Below the pieces are notes generated by a model. The model had not been told where the DNA came from, did not search any database, and saw nothing but the letters and a program-made list of their open reading frames with translations. Of a DNA stretch of 64,000 nucleotides, positions 1 to 8,690 are shown in pieces. Origin of the DNA: JACVRW01 sp963803085. Lineage in GTDB: Bacteria; Actinomycetota; Thermoleophilia; Solirubrobacterales; Thermoleophilaceae. The number at the start of each line of letters is the position of its first letter. Position 1 is the first letter of the stretch. A program made the position numbers and the translations under genes. The stretch is taken from positions 124,001 to 188,000 of the forward strand of contig CAWDLE010000014.1 of NCBI GenBank assembly GCA_963803085.1, read 5' to 3'.

Positions 1-156
1 ACGCTCAGGGGGCTCGAGTCGGCGCACGGGGTTCTGCAGCGGGCCGTGGCGACCGAACTGCGCATGAAGCGCACTCCCACGCTTCAGTTCGTGTTCGACG
101 AGTCGATAGACCGAGGGATGCGAATCACAGAGCTTCTGGGGGACGACGAGGCATGA
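1..156 (+). CDS. rbfA: Ribosome-binding factor A, C-terminal end (partial)
   Basis: Only the last 51 codons are inside the window; the 5' part lies upstream. The residues LRMKRTPTLQFVFDESIDRG followed by RITELL match the conserved C-terminal strand and helix of RbfA, a KH-fold 30S maturation factor that binds the helix 1 region of 16S rRNA. The stop codon overlaps the start of the next gene (ATGA), as expected for the actinobacterial rbfA-nrnA-truB-ribF operon. The operon context is as strong as the motif. Confidence 0.85.
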   Translation, partial: TLRGLESAHGVLQRAVATELRMKRTPTLQFVFDESIDRGMRITELLGDDEA

Positions 157-1148
157 GCGTCGCCACCGAGCAGGACCAGGTCGTCCACGAGCTGCGCTCC
201 GCCGAGAAGCTCCTCCTCACCACCCACGAGAACCCCGACGGCGACGCTCTCGGCTCGTTGCTGGCGATGCACGGCATCCTCACTCAGCTCGGCAAGGACT
301 CGCTGATGTACATGTCGCCGGACGAGTTCCCCTTGCCGTGGGAGTACCGCGGATTCCAATTCGACGGTCTCGTAGGCGCGCCGCCCGAGGACGTGGCCGA
401 GCGCACGATCGTCTTTCTCGACTGCGGAAACATCGACCGCATGCCGGTGGACTTCCTGCAGGCCGAAGGCCTGCACATCCTCAACATCGATCACCACCAC
501 GACAACACCCGCTTCGGGACGGTCAACCTGGTCTGCTCGGTCGCATCCTGCACCGCCGAGATGGTGTGGCGGATCTCGAAGGAGTTGGGCGCTGAGATCA
601 CCCCGGAGATCGCCAAGGCGCTGTACGTGGGCCTCGTGACCGACACCGGCCGCTTCATGTACGAGAACACGACGGCCGCGGCGCATCGGATGGCCGCTGA
701 GTTGATCGAGGCGGGCGTGCAGCCGCACGTCGTGTACCGCGAGCTCTACGAGGACCTGCCCTTCCGCCGGCTCCAGCTGCTTCAGCGAGCGCTGGCGAGC
801 ATCGAGCGCCACGACGACGGGGCGCTCACAATCGCCCACCTGACAAAGGGCGACTACGAGGCCACAGGCGCGCTGGAGACCGATTCGGAGGGCGTGGTGG
901 ACCACATGCGCGCGGTGGAGGGAACCCGGGTGGCCTCACTCGTGCGCGAGCTCCTCTCGGACGACCGGCACGGGATGCGCAAGGTCAGCCTGCGCGCCAC
1001 GGATGGCTCCGTGGACGTGTCCCGCATCGCCCGCGAGTTCGGCGGCGGCGGACACCCGCAGGCAGCGGGTTTCTCGACCGCGGTGCCGTACCCCGAGCTG
1101 GTCGAGAGGCTGCGCGGTTACGTGCGCGACCAGCTCCCGGCCTCCTAG
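153..1148 (+). CDS. nrnA: DHH/DHHA1 phosphoesterase, NrnA-type oligoribonuclease / PAP phosphatase
   Basis: 331 aa, the usual NrnA length. DHH-domain motifs run in order: NPDGDALGS (residues 27-35), the metal-binding DCGNID near 90-95, and DHHH at 113-116. The C-terminal DHHA1 substrate-binding loop GGGGHPQAAG is at 297-306. The family degrades 2-5-nt RNA fragments and dephosphorylates pAp, finishing the mRNA decay begun by the RNases encoded elsewhere in this window. The start overlaps the rbfA stop by 4 bp, so translation is probably coupled. Assignment to NrnA rather than another DHH phosphoesterase rests on length and on its place between rbfA and truB. Confidence 0.9.
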   Translation: MSVATEQDQVVHELRSAEKLLLTTHENPDGDALGSLLAMHGILTQLGKDSLMYMSPDEFPLPWEYRGFQFDGLVGAPPEDVAERTIVFLDCGNIDRMPVDFLQAEGLHILNIDHHHDNTRFGTVNLVCSVASCTAEMVWRISKELGAEITPEIAKALYVGLVTDTGRFMYENTTAAAHRMAAELIEAGVQPHVVYRELYEDLPFRRLQLLQRALASIERHDDGALTIAHLTKGDYEATGALETDSEGVVDHMRAVEGTRVASLVRELLSDDRHGMRKVSLRATDGSVDVSRIAREFGGGGHPQAAGFSTAVPYPELVERLRGYVRDQLPAS

Positions 1149-1155
1149 AACCTTT

Positions 1156-1950
1156 ATGGAGGGCGTGCTGCTGCGCGCTAAGCCGGCCGGCGTGACCTCC
1201 CACGACGTGGTGGCGGAGGTGCGGCGGTCGCTCCCGCGCGGGACGAAGGTCGGCCACGCGGGCACGCTCGATCCGTTCGCGACGGGCCTGCTGCTGGTGC
1301 TGGTGGGTCGAGCCACGCGCGCGCAGCGCTTCCTCATGGCCCTGCCGAAGACCTACCGAGCGGTCGCGCGGCTCGGCTGGACCTCGGACACGGGTGACCG
1401 CGACGGCGAGCTGGTGCACACGGGACGTGTGCCGGAGCAGCTCTCGATCCCGACGGGCGAGCAGCTCCAAACGCCGCCGGCGTACTCGGCGGTGAAGGTG
1501 GGCGGCAGGCGCGCGTATGAAATGGCGCGCGCCGGCGAGACGCCCGAGCTCGCTGCCCGCCCGGTCACGATCCATCGCGCCGAGCTGCTCTCGCACGACG
1601 ACGAGCGGGCGCGGTTCGAGATCGAGTGCTCCTCGGGCACCTACGTGCGCTCGCTGGTCACGGACCTGGGCGACGCCTATTGCGAGGAGCTCGAGCGCAC
1701 GGCCATCGGCGCGTTCCGTCTGGAGGACGCGGATCCCGACCGGCTTGTCCCGCTGCGCGACGCGCTCGCCTTCATCCCGGAACGAGTGCTCTCGGCGGAT
1801 GAGGCGCGGACCGTGAGCCATGGCCGAGCCGTGGCCGCCAGGGCGGACTCGGACGAGCAGGTGCGGCTCACCTTCGAGGGCGAGCTTGTGGCCATAGCCG
1901 AGCCGCGTGCGGCTGAGCTCAAGCCCGTCGTAGTGTTCGCCCCCGCATGA
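1156..1950 (+). CDS. truB: tRNA pseudouridine(55) synthase TruB
   Basis: 264 aa from the ATG at 1156, 7 bp after nrnA; the frame is open further upstream but only inside nrnA. The catalytic motif GHAGTLDPFATG is at residues 33-44 with the nucleophile Asp39. PPAYSAVKVGGRRAYEMAR and the SSGTYVRSLVTDLG block also match TruB. It makes pseudouridine 55 in the T-loop of tRNAs. The protein lacks a long C-terminal PUA extension, so it is a short form. The stop overlaps ribF by ATGA. Confidence 0.93.
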   Translation: MEGVLLRAKPAGVTSHDVVAEVRRSLPRGTKVGHAGTLDPFATGLLLVLVGRATRAQRFLMALPKTYRAVARLGWTSDTGDRDGELVHTGRVPEQLSIPTGEQLQTPPAYSAVKVGGRRAYEMARAGETPELAARPVTIHRAELLSHDDERARFEIECSSGTYVRSLVTDLGDAYCEELERTAIGAFRLEDADPDRLVPLRDALAFIPERVLSADEARTVSHGRAVAARADSDEQVRLTFEGELVAIAEPRAAELKPVVVFAPA

Positions 1951-2825
1951 GGGTTGTGTCACTGAACGACGTCGAGCCGGGGCCGCGCCCTCGCAGCGTC
2001 GCGATCGGAACCTTCGACGGCGTTCACCGCGGCCACCGCGAGGTCATCCGCGGCGCCGACACCGTTCTCACTTTCGACCCTCACCCGCTGGCCGTGATCC
2101 ATCCGGAGGCCACGCCGAAGCTGATCAGCACCTTCCCGGTGAAGCGCGACCTGATCGCCGGGCTCGGCGTGGACGAGCTGGTCGTGATCCCGTTCGACAA
2201 GGACTTCTCCGGGCGCAGCGCCGAGGACTTCGTGCAGCACGTGCTGCTCGACCGGCTCGGCGCGGGACAGGTCTCGGTGGGCGAGAACTTCCGCTTCGGA
2301 AAGGGGGCGCGCGGCACCCCCGAGTTCCTCAGCTCGCACGAGGGGTTCGAGACGCGCGTGGTGCCGCTGGTGGAGGCCGCCGGCGAGACGATCTCGTCCA
2401 GCCACATCCGCGGCCTCGTGGCCGCAGGCGAGGTGGCCCAGGCGGCGGAGTTCCTCGGCGACCCGTTCCTGTTCGAGGGAGAGGTGGTGCCCGGTGACAA
2501 GCGCGGCCGCGAGCTCGGGGTGCCCACGGCCAACCTGATCCCCGACGACGCGTACGTCTGCCCCGGCCACGGCGTGTACGCCGCGTGGGCGAACGGGCAC
2601 CCGGCCGCCGTGAACGTGGGCGTGCGGCCGACGTTCGCCAGCGGCCGCGGCCTGCTGGTCGAGGCACACCTGATCGGCTTCGACGAGGACATCTACGGCG
2701 AGATCCTGCGGATCGCATTCCTCGACCGGCTGCGGGGCGAAAAGCGCTTCGAGTCCGTCGACGAGCTGGTCGAGCAGATGAACCGCGACGTGGAAGAGGC
2801 GAAGCGGATCACTGAGTCCCGCTGA
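1947..2825 (+). CDS. ribF: Bifunctional riboflavin kinase / FAD synthetase
   Basis: 292 aa. The N-terminal adenylyltransferase motif GTFDGVHRGH is at residues 21-30, followed by TFDPHP. The C-terminal flavokinase domain contains GRELGVPTANL and GVYAAWA. The enzyme converts riboflavin to FMN and then FAD. The segment between GHREVI and LTFDPHP is about 15 residues shorter than in typical RibF, so one helix of the nucleotidyltransferase domain is compressed. Catalytic motifs are intact. It is the last gene of the rbfA operon, overlapping truB by 4 bp. Confidence 0.93.
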   Translation: MRVVSLNDVEPGPRPRSVAIGTFDGVHRGHREVIRGADTVLTFDPHPLAVIHPEATPKLISTFPVKRDLIAGLGVDELVVIPFDKDFSGRSAEDFVQHVLLDRLGAGQVSVGENFRFGKGARGTPEFLSSHEGFETRVVPLVEAAGETISSSHIRGLVAAGEVAQAAEFLGDPFLFEGEVVPGDKRGRELGVPTANLIPDDAYVCPGHGVYAAWANGHPAAVNVGVRPTFASGRGLLVEAHLIGFDEDIYGEILRIAFLDRLRGEKRFESVDELVEQMNRDVEEAKRITESR

Positions 2826-2864
2826 CGTCGCGCTCACGCTCCTCATGGATGCGCCGGGCCCGTT

Positions 2865-4493
2865 CTACGCGGGGGCATCGGCCGGCCGGCCGGCCGTCGC
2901 CTGCTCCTGCCGCTGATACGCCTTGCTGTCGCTGTCGCGGATCAGCACGAAGGCGAGCACGAAGCCGAGGGCGGCGAAGCCCGCGCCTATGCGGAATGCC
3001 GACTGGAAGCCCTCAGTGAGCGCTTGGGGCAGGTCGGCCGGGTTACCGTGCGCGGCCGCTAACAGGTTGTTCGTGCGGGAGGTCGCGATCGTTGCGAGCA
3101 CCGCCAATCCGAGCGCGCCGCCGATCTGCTGCGACGTGTTGATCAGGCCGCTCGCGAGACCGGCGTCGCTTTCCCGAATGCCTGCGACTGCGGCGATCGT
3201 GACGGGCACGAACGCCAGACCAAGCCCGGCCCCCGCGAGCAGCGACGGGCCGAGGATGTGGCCGAGATAGCTACCGCCCACGGAGACCTGCCCGAACCAG
3301 ACGAGGCCGGCGGTGAGGAGCGCCATGCCGGTCATCACCACCGGCTTGAACCCGAGGCGAGTCACGAGCTGCGACGCGAGCCCCGCCGAGAGGATGATCG
3401 TGAGGGCGAGCGGCAGGTACGAGAAGCCGGTCTTGATCGCGCTGTAGCGGAGCACCTGTTGCATGTACAGCGTCAGGAAGAGAAACATGGCGAAGAGCGA
3501 GGCACCGAGCAGCAGCCCAACGACGTTCGCGCCGGTGAGCGAGCCCGCGCGGAAGATCCGGAAGGGTACGAGCGGCGCCCGGGAGCGGGATTCGATGACG
3601 ACGAAGGCGCCGATCAGCGCCGCCGAGGCGGCGATCAGCCCGATCGTCCGCGCCGATCCCCAGCCCGCGCTGCTGGCGTCGAGGAGCGCATAGGCCAGCA
3701 GGGAGAGTCCCCCAGTGACGCTGATAGCGCCTGCCACGTCAAACGAGCGCGTGGCCGACTCGGAGCGGCTCTCCCCGATCAGCGACGGCGCGACTGCAGC
3801 CGCGGCAAGCCCGATCGGGACGTTGACCCAGAACACCCACTCCCAGCCCGCCCACTGGGTGAGAACCCCGCCGAGCAGTACGCCGGCGGCGCCGGCGCTG
3901 CCCGCTACCGCGCCCCAGACACCGAGTGCCCTATTTCGCTCGGCGCCGTCGCGGAAGGTGGTCGTGATGATCGAGAGCGCGGCGGGAGACAGAAGCGCGC
4001 CGCCCAGGCCCTGGACCGCCCGCGCCGCGATCAGCCAGGCCTCGGACTGGGCGAAGCCCCCGACCAGGGACGCGCCCGCGAAGAGCAAAAGGCCGCTAAT
4101 GAACACTCGGCGGCGCCCGAGCAGGTCGGCCATCCGGCCGCCGAGCAGCAGGAACCCGCCGAAGGTGAGTACGTAGGCGTTCAGGATCCAGGGGAGGCTC
4201 GACTGCGAGAAGTTGAGCGCGCGCCCGATCGAGGGCAGCGCCACGTTCACGATCGAAGCGTCGAGCACAACCATGAACTGAGCGACGCTGAGCAGGGCGA
4301 GCGCCTGCCAGCGTCGCCGCGCCAAGACATGCTGACTCGGTTCAGGAAGGTCTATGCCGAGGATGCCGTCCTGTTTGGCTTGGGGGTGAGTAGCCACTAC
4401 TGCGAATGCTGGCCGAATGCAGCGCGCCTGTCGTCGGTCTGGGGCCAACTCTTCGCGTTGCGACCGGCGCGGTGCAAGAGCGCCCATGTACAC
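2865..4493 (-). CDS. MFS drug exporter, DHA2 (EmrB/QacA-like, 14 TM)
   Basis: Long hydrophobic protein with the DHA2 signatures: VAQFMVVLDASIVNVALPSI at the first membrane helix, GGRMADLLGRRRVF for motif A, and ALSIITTTF later. The spacing of hydrophobic blocks fits 14 TM helices. The family exports drugs or metabolites using proton motive force. The outermost start gives 542 aa, but the first 55-60 residues are not like the family, and an in-frame GTG at 4397 (510 aa) is equally plausible; neither has a clear Shine-Dalgarno. It is divergent from the hydrolase at 4556. Substrate unknown. Confidence 0.85.
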   Translation of the reverse strand: MYMGALAPRRSQREELAPDRRQARCIRPAFAVVATHPQAKQDGILGIDLPEPSQHVLARRRWQALALLSVAQFMVVLDASIVNVALPSIGRALNFSQSSLPWILNAYVLTFGGFLLLGGRMADLLGRRRVFISGLLLFAGASLVGGFAQSEAWLIAARAVQGLGGALLSPAALSIITTTFRDGAERNRALGVWGAVAGSAGAAGVLLGGVLTQWAGWEWVFWVNVPIGLAAAAVAPSLIGESRSESATRSFDVAGAISVTGGLSLLAYALLDASSAGWGSARTIGLIAASAALIGAFVVIESRSRAPLVPFRIFRAGSLTGANVVGLLLGASLFAMFLFLTLYMQQVLRYSAIKTGFSYLPLALTIILSAGLASQLVTRLGFKPVVMTGMALLTAGLVWFGQVSVGGSYLGHILGPSLLAGAGLGLAFVPVTIAAVAGIRESDAGLASGLINTSQQIGGALGLAVLATIATSRTNNLLAAAHGNPADLPQALTEGFQSAFRIGAGFAALGFVLAFVLIRDSDSKAYQRQEQATAGRPADAPA

Positions 4494-4555
4494 CCTGAGG
4501 CGTAGTCCAGCGCTGGTGTAGGGTCGATCCTCTGCCCCGCTTCGGAGGAGGGCGC

Positions 4556-5812
4556 ATGGACTCGCCCCGGCTCCATCGGCAGCGGCTCGTATTCCTGGTC
4601 GCGGTTGCCGTGATTGCGCTTCATGTGCTGGACGACTCGTTCATCCAGCCGGAGCCCGGCACATCGGCGGGCGACCACCTCGTGAGTGGTCTCGTGCCGC
4701 TGGCTGCTCTCGGGATCGCGGCCGTCGCCTACGGGCGCATTGCCCCGGCTTGGCGGGCCGCGCTCGCTCTGGTCATCGGCCTGTTCGGAATCATGGCCGG
4801 TCTCGAGGGCTGGCACTACACGATGAAGGTCGGCGCGTCGGGCGACGACTACACCGGCCTGCTCGCCCTGCCTGCAGGCGTGGTGCTCGTGCTCCTCGGG
4901 TTGGTCTCGCTGTGGCAGTCGCGGCGGACGGAGGGAACCCGAGGGCGCCGCTACCTGCGGCGTGCGTTGGTCGGCACTGCCGGCCTCGTCGTTGCGATCG
5001 CCCTGGTCGCGCCGTTCATGATGGCCTACGGCTACACCCATCTGGGCCGCGCCGTGGTGCCCGACCCGAAGCTCGGCGGCGCGGACTACGAGAACGTGAA
5101 GTTCGAGACCGGCGATGGCCTGGAGCTCGAAGGCTGGTACATCCCGTCGAAGAACGGTGCCGCGGTGATCGCGTTCCCCGGCCGCAGCGGTCCTCGGAAG
5201 CCCGCGCGATTCCTCGCTCGCCACGGATACGGCGTCCTCCTCTTCGACCGTCGCGGCGAGGGCGACAGCGAGGGCGACCCGAACGCGCTCGGGTGGGGGG
5301 GAACGAAGGATCTCGAGGCGGCTGTGGCGTTCCTTCGGGAGCGGCCCGACGTGGATCCCAACCGCATCGGAGGCATAGGGCTCTCGGTCGGAGGCGAGAT
5401 GCTGCTCCAGTTTGCGGCGGAGTCGGACGATCTCAAGGCGGTCGTGTCCGAGGGCGCCGGGATCCGGTCCGTCCGCGAGGCCTCCGAGCAGTCAGGAGCC
5501 GAGAAGTGGGCCAGCCTTCCGACGTGGGGCGCCATCACCGCGGGCGCTGCGATCTTCTCGAATCACAGCCCGCCGCCGAACCTTAAGGACCTGGCGAGCC
5601 GCATAGATCCCGAGGCGGTGTTCTTCATCTACGCCGATCGGGGTCAGGGCGGCGAAAAGCTCTCGGCGGACTACCACGAGGTCGCCGGGCGGCCAAAGCA
5701 GCTGTGGAAGACCAACAGCGCCCACACGGGCGGCTACGACGCCGCGCCACGGGAGTACGAGCGGAGGGTGGTCCGCTTCTTCAGTAAGTCGCTGTCCGTG
5801 CCGAGCTCTTGA
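4556..5812 (+). CDS. Membrane-anchored alpha/beta hydrolase
   Basis: 418 aa with a good Shine-Dalgarno (GGAGGAG, 4543-4549). Residues 10-160 hold about four or five hydrophobic segments. The rest is an alpha/beta-hydrolase: oxyanion region AFPGRSG near 206-212, strand-turn LLFDRRGEGDSEG near 228-240, nucleophile elbow GLSVGG with Ser277, and a late His in SAHTGG. The catalytic domain should sit on one membrane face. The substrate cannot be read from the sequence. A small membrane-protein gene overlaps its stop codon. Confidence 0.75.
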   Translation: MDSPRLHRQRLVFLVAVAVIALHVLDDSFIQPEPGTSAGDHLVSGLVPLAALGIAAVAYGRIAPAWRAALALVIGLFGIMAGLEGWHYTMKVGASGDDYTGLLALPAGVVLVLLGLVSLWQSRRTEGTRGRRYLRRALVGTAGLVVAIALVAPFMMAYGYTHLGRAVVPDPKLGGADYENVKFETGDGLELEGWYIPSKNGAAVIAFPGRSGPRKPARFLARHGYGVLLFDRRGEGDSEGDPNALGWGGTKDLEAAVAFLRERPDVDPNRIGGIGLSVGGEMLLQFAAESDDLKAVVSEGAGIRSVREASEQSGAEKWASLPTWGAITAGAAIFSNHSPPPNLKDLASRIDPEAVFFIYADRGQGGEKLSADYHEVAGRPKQLWKTNSAHTGGYDAAPREYERRVVRFFSKSLSVPSS

Positions 5813-5976
5813 TGCGTGAGGAGGTCGCCCGGTGGGTGGCGAGCGGCATGGAGCCGCTGGAGCGCGACCCGTCGCTCGCCTGGTCATATGCCGGCTCGCT
5901 GTTCGTTGTGCTCTTCGGCTTCGCGGCGACGATGTGCTTCGCGGCCCGCGCTGTGATCGATGTAATCGGCGCCTAA
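5812..5976 (+). CDS. Small single-pass membrane protein, 54 aa
   Basis: The ATG overlaps the TGA of the hydrolase gene by one base (TGATG), and the frame stays open for 54 codons to TAA at 5974-5976. The predicted protein has a charged N-terminus (MREEVARWVASGMEPLERD) followed by one hydrophobic helix, roughly SLAWSYAGSLFVVLFGFAAT and onward. The stop-start overlap and a clean TM helix argue for a real coupled gene; it is too short for most gene callers. Function unknown; perhaps a partner of the upstream membrane hydrolase. Confidence 0.55.
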   Translation: MREEVARWVASGMEPLERDPSLAWSYAGSLFVVLFGFAATMCFAARAVIDVIGA

Positions 5977-5987
5977 CCGGCAGGCTG

Positions 5988-5993
5988 TACGTT
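5988..5993 (+). promoter_or_regulatory. Leaderless -10 element of the PLC-like gene
   Basis: TACGTT, 6 bp before the GTG at 6000; decides that start over the longer open frame to 5832. Confidence 0.45.
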
Positions 5994-5999
5994 GGGCAC

Positions 6000-8123
6000 G
6001 TGGACTCGCGTCAGCTCGCGACGAGGGTGCTCGTGGTTCTGGCCTCGATAGCAATCGTGCTTGCGCTCGTGGCGGCCTACGCGCGCCACGCCGCCGTGAA
6101 CTCGGACCAGTTCGCCAACCGAGCAACCGTGGCGCTGCGTGACGACAGCGTGCGCTCGCTCATCGCGCAGAAGCTCACCGACGAGGTGGTCTTGAAGAAC
6201 CAGGCCGATCTGATCGCGGCCCGGCCGATCATCGAGTCGGTGGCGTCCGATGTCGTCGGCGGCCGCGCGTTCACGAACCTGTTCCGGAAGGCCGTCCGAG
6301 ATGTGCACCGGGCGCTCTTCAAGCGGGACAAGAACACCGTCACACTCACGGTCGCCGATGTCGGGGCGGTGCTCGCGGCCGCGCTCGAGCAGGTGCGTCC
6401 CGAGCTCGCCCGCAAGCTCCAGTCGACTGAGCGGGTCGAGCTGGTCGAGCGGAACATAGGCAGCCTCAGCGCAACGCTCGCCAACATCGCCGAGCGCGTC
6501 CAGCTGCTCGCGGTGCTGTTGCTCGTCCTCTCCCTCGTACTGGTGGCGGGGGCGCTGCTCCTCGCGCCGGACAGGCGACAGGCGGTCGTCGAGCTCGGCG
6601 TGGCGGTGGCCGCCGCGGGCGTGCTGCTCGTGGTGGCGTACTCCGTCGCGCGCTCGCTCGCGGTGGACCACGTCGACGGGCCGGACGAGCAGGCGGCAGC
6701 GCGGGCGGTCTGGGACGCCTTCCTGGGCGACCTTCGCACCGCCGCCTGGATACTCGCCGCGTGCGGCGTGGTCGTGGCGGCCGCGGCGGCGTCGCTGATC
6801 GAGCCTCGTCCCTTCGGCGAGCCACTGCGCGTGGTCGGCCGCTGGCTCGGAACGGAGCCGCGGCGTCCCGTCCTGCGGGTGCTGCGCGGAGTGGCCTTCG
6901 CGGCAGCCGGAGTGGTGGTGCTCGTCGAGCGAGACGCCGTCCTTGCTCTCCTGATGAGCGCGCTTGGCGTCTACCTGATCTACGAAGGCATGAGCGCGGT
7001 CCTCCGGCTGGTGTACCGGCCCAGGGAGGAGGAGCAGTCGCGCGAGGCGTTGGGGCACGCGGGACTGCGATTCGGCAGGCAGTTGGCACCGGTGGGGATC
7101 GCTGGACTGGTGATCGCGGTCATCGTCGGCGCGTTCTTCGGCAGCGGCGGCACCACGACCGCGGCGCCCGCGAGGGGTGCGTGCAACGGTCACAGGGAGC
7201 TGTGCGACCGACCACTCGACGACGTGGCGCTCGTGGCCACCCACAACTCGATGTCGGTGCCGCTGCCCGGCTGGTACTCCTCGCTGCAGGAGCGCCCAAT
7301 CGGCGACCAGCTGGACGACGGTGTACGGGGCCTCCTGATCGACACTCACTACGCCGACAAACTTCCGAACGGGAAGGTTCGAACCTTCTTTGGAAGCCCT
7401 GCTCAGCTGCGCGAGCAGGCCGAGCTCGATGGCGTGAGCGAGAACAGCCTGGCGGCGGCTCTGCGCATCCGCGACCGGCTCGGGTTCGCGGGCGAGGGCG
7501 AGCGTGGGATGTACCTCTGCCACTCCTTCTGCGAGCTCGGGGCCACGCCGCTCGACTCGGTGCTCGACGACCTGCAAGCGTTCCTGGTCGCGAACCCGGG
7601 CGCGGTCGTCGTTGTGATCAACCAGGACTATGTGAGTCCCGAGGACTTCGTCGGCGCGGTGCAGGACGCGGGCGTCGCGGAGTTCGCGTACACAGGGCCG
7701 GTGAGTGGCCGCTGGCCCGCGCTTCGCGAGATGGTCGACTCGGGCAAGCGCGTCGTTTTCCTTGCGGAGAACGAGGCCGGCGCGGCGCCCTGGTACCACC
7801 TCGCCTACGACGGCATCACGGAGGAGACGCCGTTTGCGTTCACGAAGGTGGCGCAGCTCACGAACCCGGCCAAGCTGCCTGCGAGCTGCGCCGCGAACCG
7901 GGGATCCGCCGGCTCTCCCGTGTTCCTCCTGAACCACTGGATCACGACCGACCCGCTGCCACTGCCCTCCCAGTCGAGCGAGGTGAACGCGTACGAGCCA
8001 CTGCTGAAGCGAGCGCGGGAGTGCCAGCGGATCCGCAAGCACCTCCCCAATCTCGTGGCGGTGGACTTCTACCTCCGAGGGGACGTGTTCCGGGTGGTGG
8101 ACACCCTGAACGGCGTGCGTTAG
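6000..8123 (+). CDS. Multi-TM protein with C-terminal PI-PLC-like phosphodiesterase domain
   Basis: 707 aa from the GTG at 6000, preceded by TACGTT at 5988-5993. Hydrophobic segments lie near residues 8-26, 168-190, 200-218, 247-266, 296-331 and 366-382. After a Gly/Thr/Ala linker come two cysteines (394, 402) and a TIM-barrel-type domain with VATHNSMS (His415) and LIDTHY (His450), the two general acid/base histidines expected for PLC-X-like phosphodiesterases. The catalytic domain should lie outside the membrane. Likely substrate is a phosphodiester such as a lipid head group, but this is not shown. Its stop shares TTAG with the convergent gene at 8120. Confidence 0.75.
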   Translation: MDSRQLATRVLVVLASIAIVLALVAAYARHAAVNSDQFANRATVALRDDSVRSLIAQKLTDEVVLKNQADLIAARPIIESVASDVVGGRAFTNLFRKAVRDVHRALFKRDKNTVTLTVADVGAVLAAALEQVRPELARKLQSTERVELVERNIGSLSATLANIAERVQLLAVLLLVLSLVLVAGALLLAPDRRQAVVELGVAVAAAGVLLVVAYSVARSLAVDHVDGPDEQAAARAVWDAFLGDLRTAAWILAACGVVVAAAAASLIEPRPFGEPLRVVGRWLGTEPRRPVLRVLRGVAFAAAGVVVLVERDAVLALLMSALGVYLIYEGMSAVLRLVYRPREEEQSREALGHAGLRFGRQLAPVGIAGLVIAVIVGAFFGSGGTTTAAPARGACNGHRELCDRPLDDVALVATHNSMSVPLPGWYSSLQERPIGDQLDDGVRGLLIDTHYADKLPNGKVRTFFGSPAQLREQAELDGVSENSLAAALRIRDRLGFAGEGERGMYLCHSFCELGATPLDSVLDDLQAFLVANPGAVVVVINQDYVSPEDFVGAVQDAGVAEFAYTGPVSGRWPALREMVDSGKRVVFLAENEAGAAPWYHLAYDGITEETPFAFTKVAQLTNPAKLPASCAANRGSAGSPVFLLNHWITTDPLPLPSQSSEVNAYEPLLKRARECQRIRKHLPNLVAVDFYLRGDVFRVVDTLNGVR

Positions 8124-8320
8124 GTCTGCCGGGACTTCACGCTGCGAACGAGCACTCCTGCGCTGAGGACGATCAGCGCGACGGCGCAGAGCAGGAAGCC
8201 GACGAAGACGAGCTCGTCGACGATGAAGAGGAAGTCGCGGTCCTCGCCGATGAGGGCGCCTACCGCGAACAACACTGCGGTCGCGACGGCCAGGTATTTG
8301 AGTGTCTTTGCTGTGAGCAT
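8120..8320 (-). CDS. Small membrane protein, two TM helices, 66 aa
   Basis: Two hydrophobic segments, roughly residues 8-25 and 34-58, are separated by the acidic loop GEDRDF; the C-terminus is basic (RSVKSRQT), which suggests a cytoplasmic tail. The ATG at 8318-8320 has TAGCTT 6 bp upstream, the leaderless-type signal seen across this window. No family recognised. It ends tail-to-tail with the PLC-like gene, sharing 4 bp. Confidence 0.6.
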   Translation of the reverse strand: MLTAKTLKYLAVATAVLFAVGALIGEDRDFLFIVDELVFVGFLLCAVALIVLSAGVLVRSVKSRQT

Positions 8321-8326
8321 GCGGCC

Positions 8327-8332
8327 AAGCTA
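8327..8332 (-). promoter_or_regulatory. Leaderless -10 element of the small membrane-protein gene at 8320
   Basis: TAGCTT on the minus strand, 6 bp before the ATG at 8320. Confidence 0.4.
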
Positions 8333-8393
8333 GATCCGATCATGCGGCTGCGCATCTGTCCAGCGAGCGATCTTCGCGTATGCCTCGCGGCTG

Positions 8394-8690
8394 ATGGCGA
8401 GGGCCGCTCGCCGAGGTAGCGTTGGTCCCGATGGGTGCTCTCGCCTCCACCCGACAGGCGTCGCTGAGGCGCCGGCCGCGCTGGAGGAGCTGACGCCGCG
8501 CGAGCACGAGATCCTCCAGCTGGTGGCCGAGGGACTATCGAATGCGGAAATCGCCGAGCGCCTCGTTGTGGCATCGGGCACGGTGAAGACGCACGTGGCG
8601 AACGTGCTCTCGAAGCTGGGGCTCCGCGATCGGGTGCAGGTGGTGGTGTTCGCGTACCAGCACGGCCTCGTTGAGAACCAGAGGCCCTAG
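8394..8690 (+). CDS. LuxR/NarL-type HTH protein, probably a 5'-truncated or frameshifted regulator
   Basis: Residues from LTPREHEILQLVAEGLSNAE onward form a complete LuxR-type helix-turn-helix with TVKTHVANVLSKL and LRDRVQ, as at the C-terminus of NarL response regulators. The receiver domain is missing. The ATG at 8394 gives about 30 unrelated residues before the HTH. An alternative start, ATG 8431, has the window's leaderless signal (TAGCGT 8417-8422) but is in another frame, so a single indel may separate start and HTH. Either a stand-alone DNA-binding protein or a decayed regulator. It shares a CTAG stop overlap with the gene at 8687. Confidence 0.55.
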   Translation: MARAARRGSVGPDGCSRLHPTGVAEAPAALEELTPREHEILQLVAEGLSNAEIAERLVVASGTVKTHVANVLSKLGLRDRVQVVVFAYQHGLVENQRP

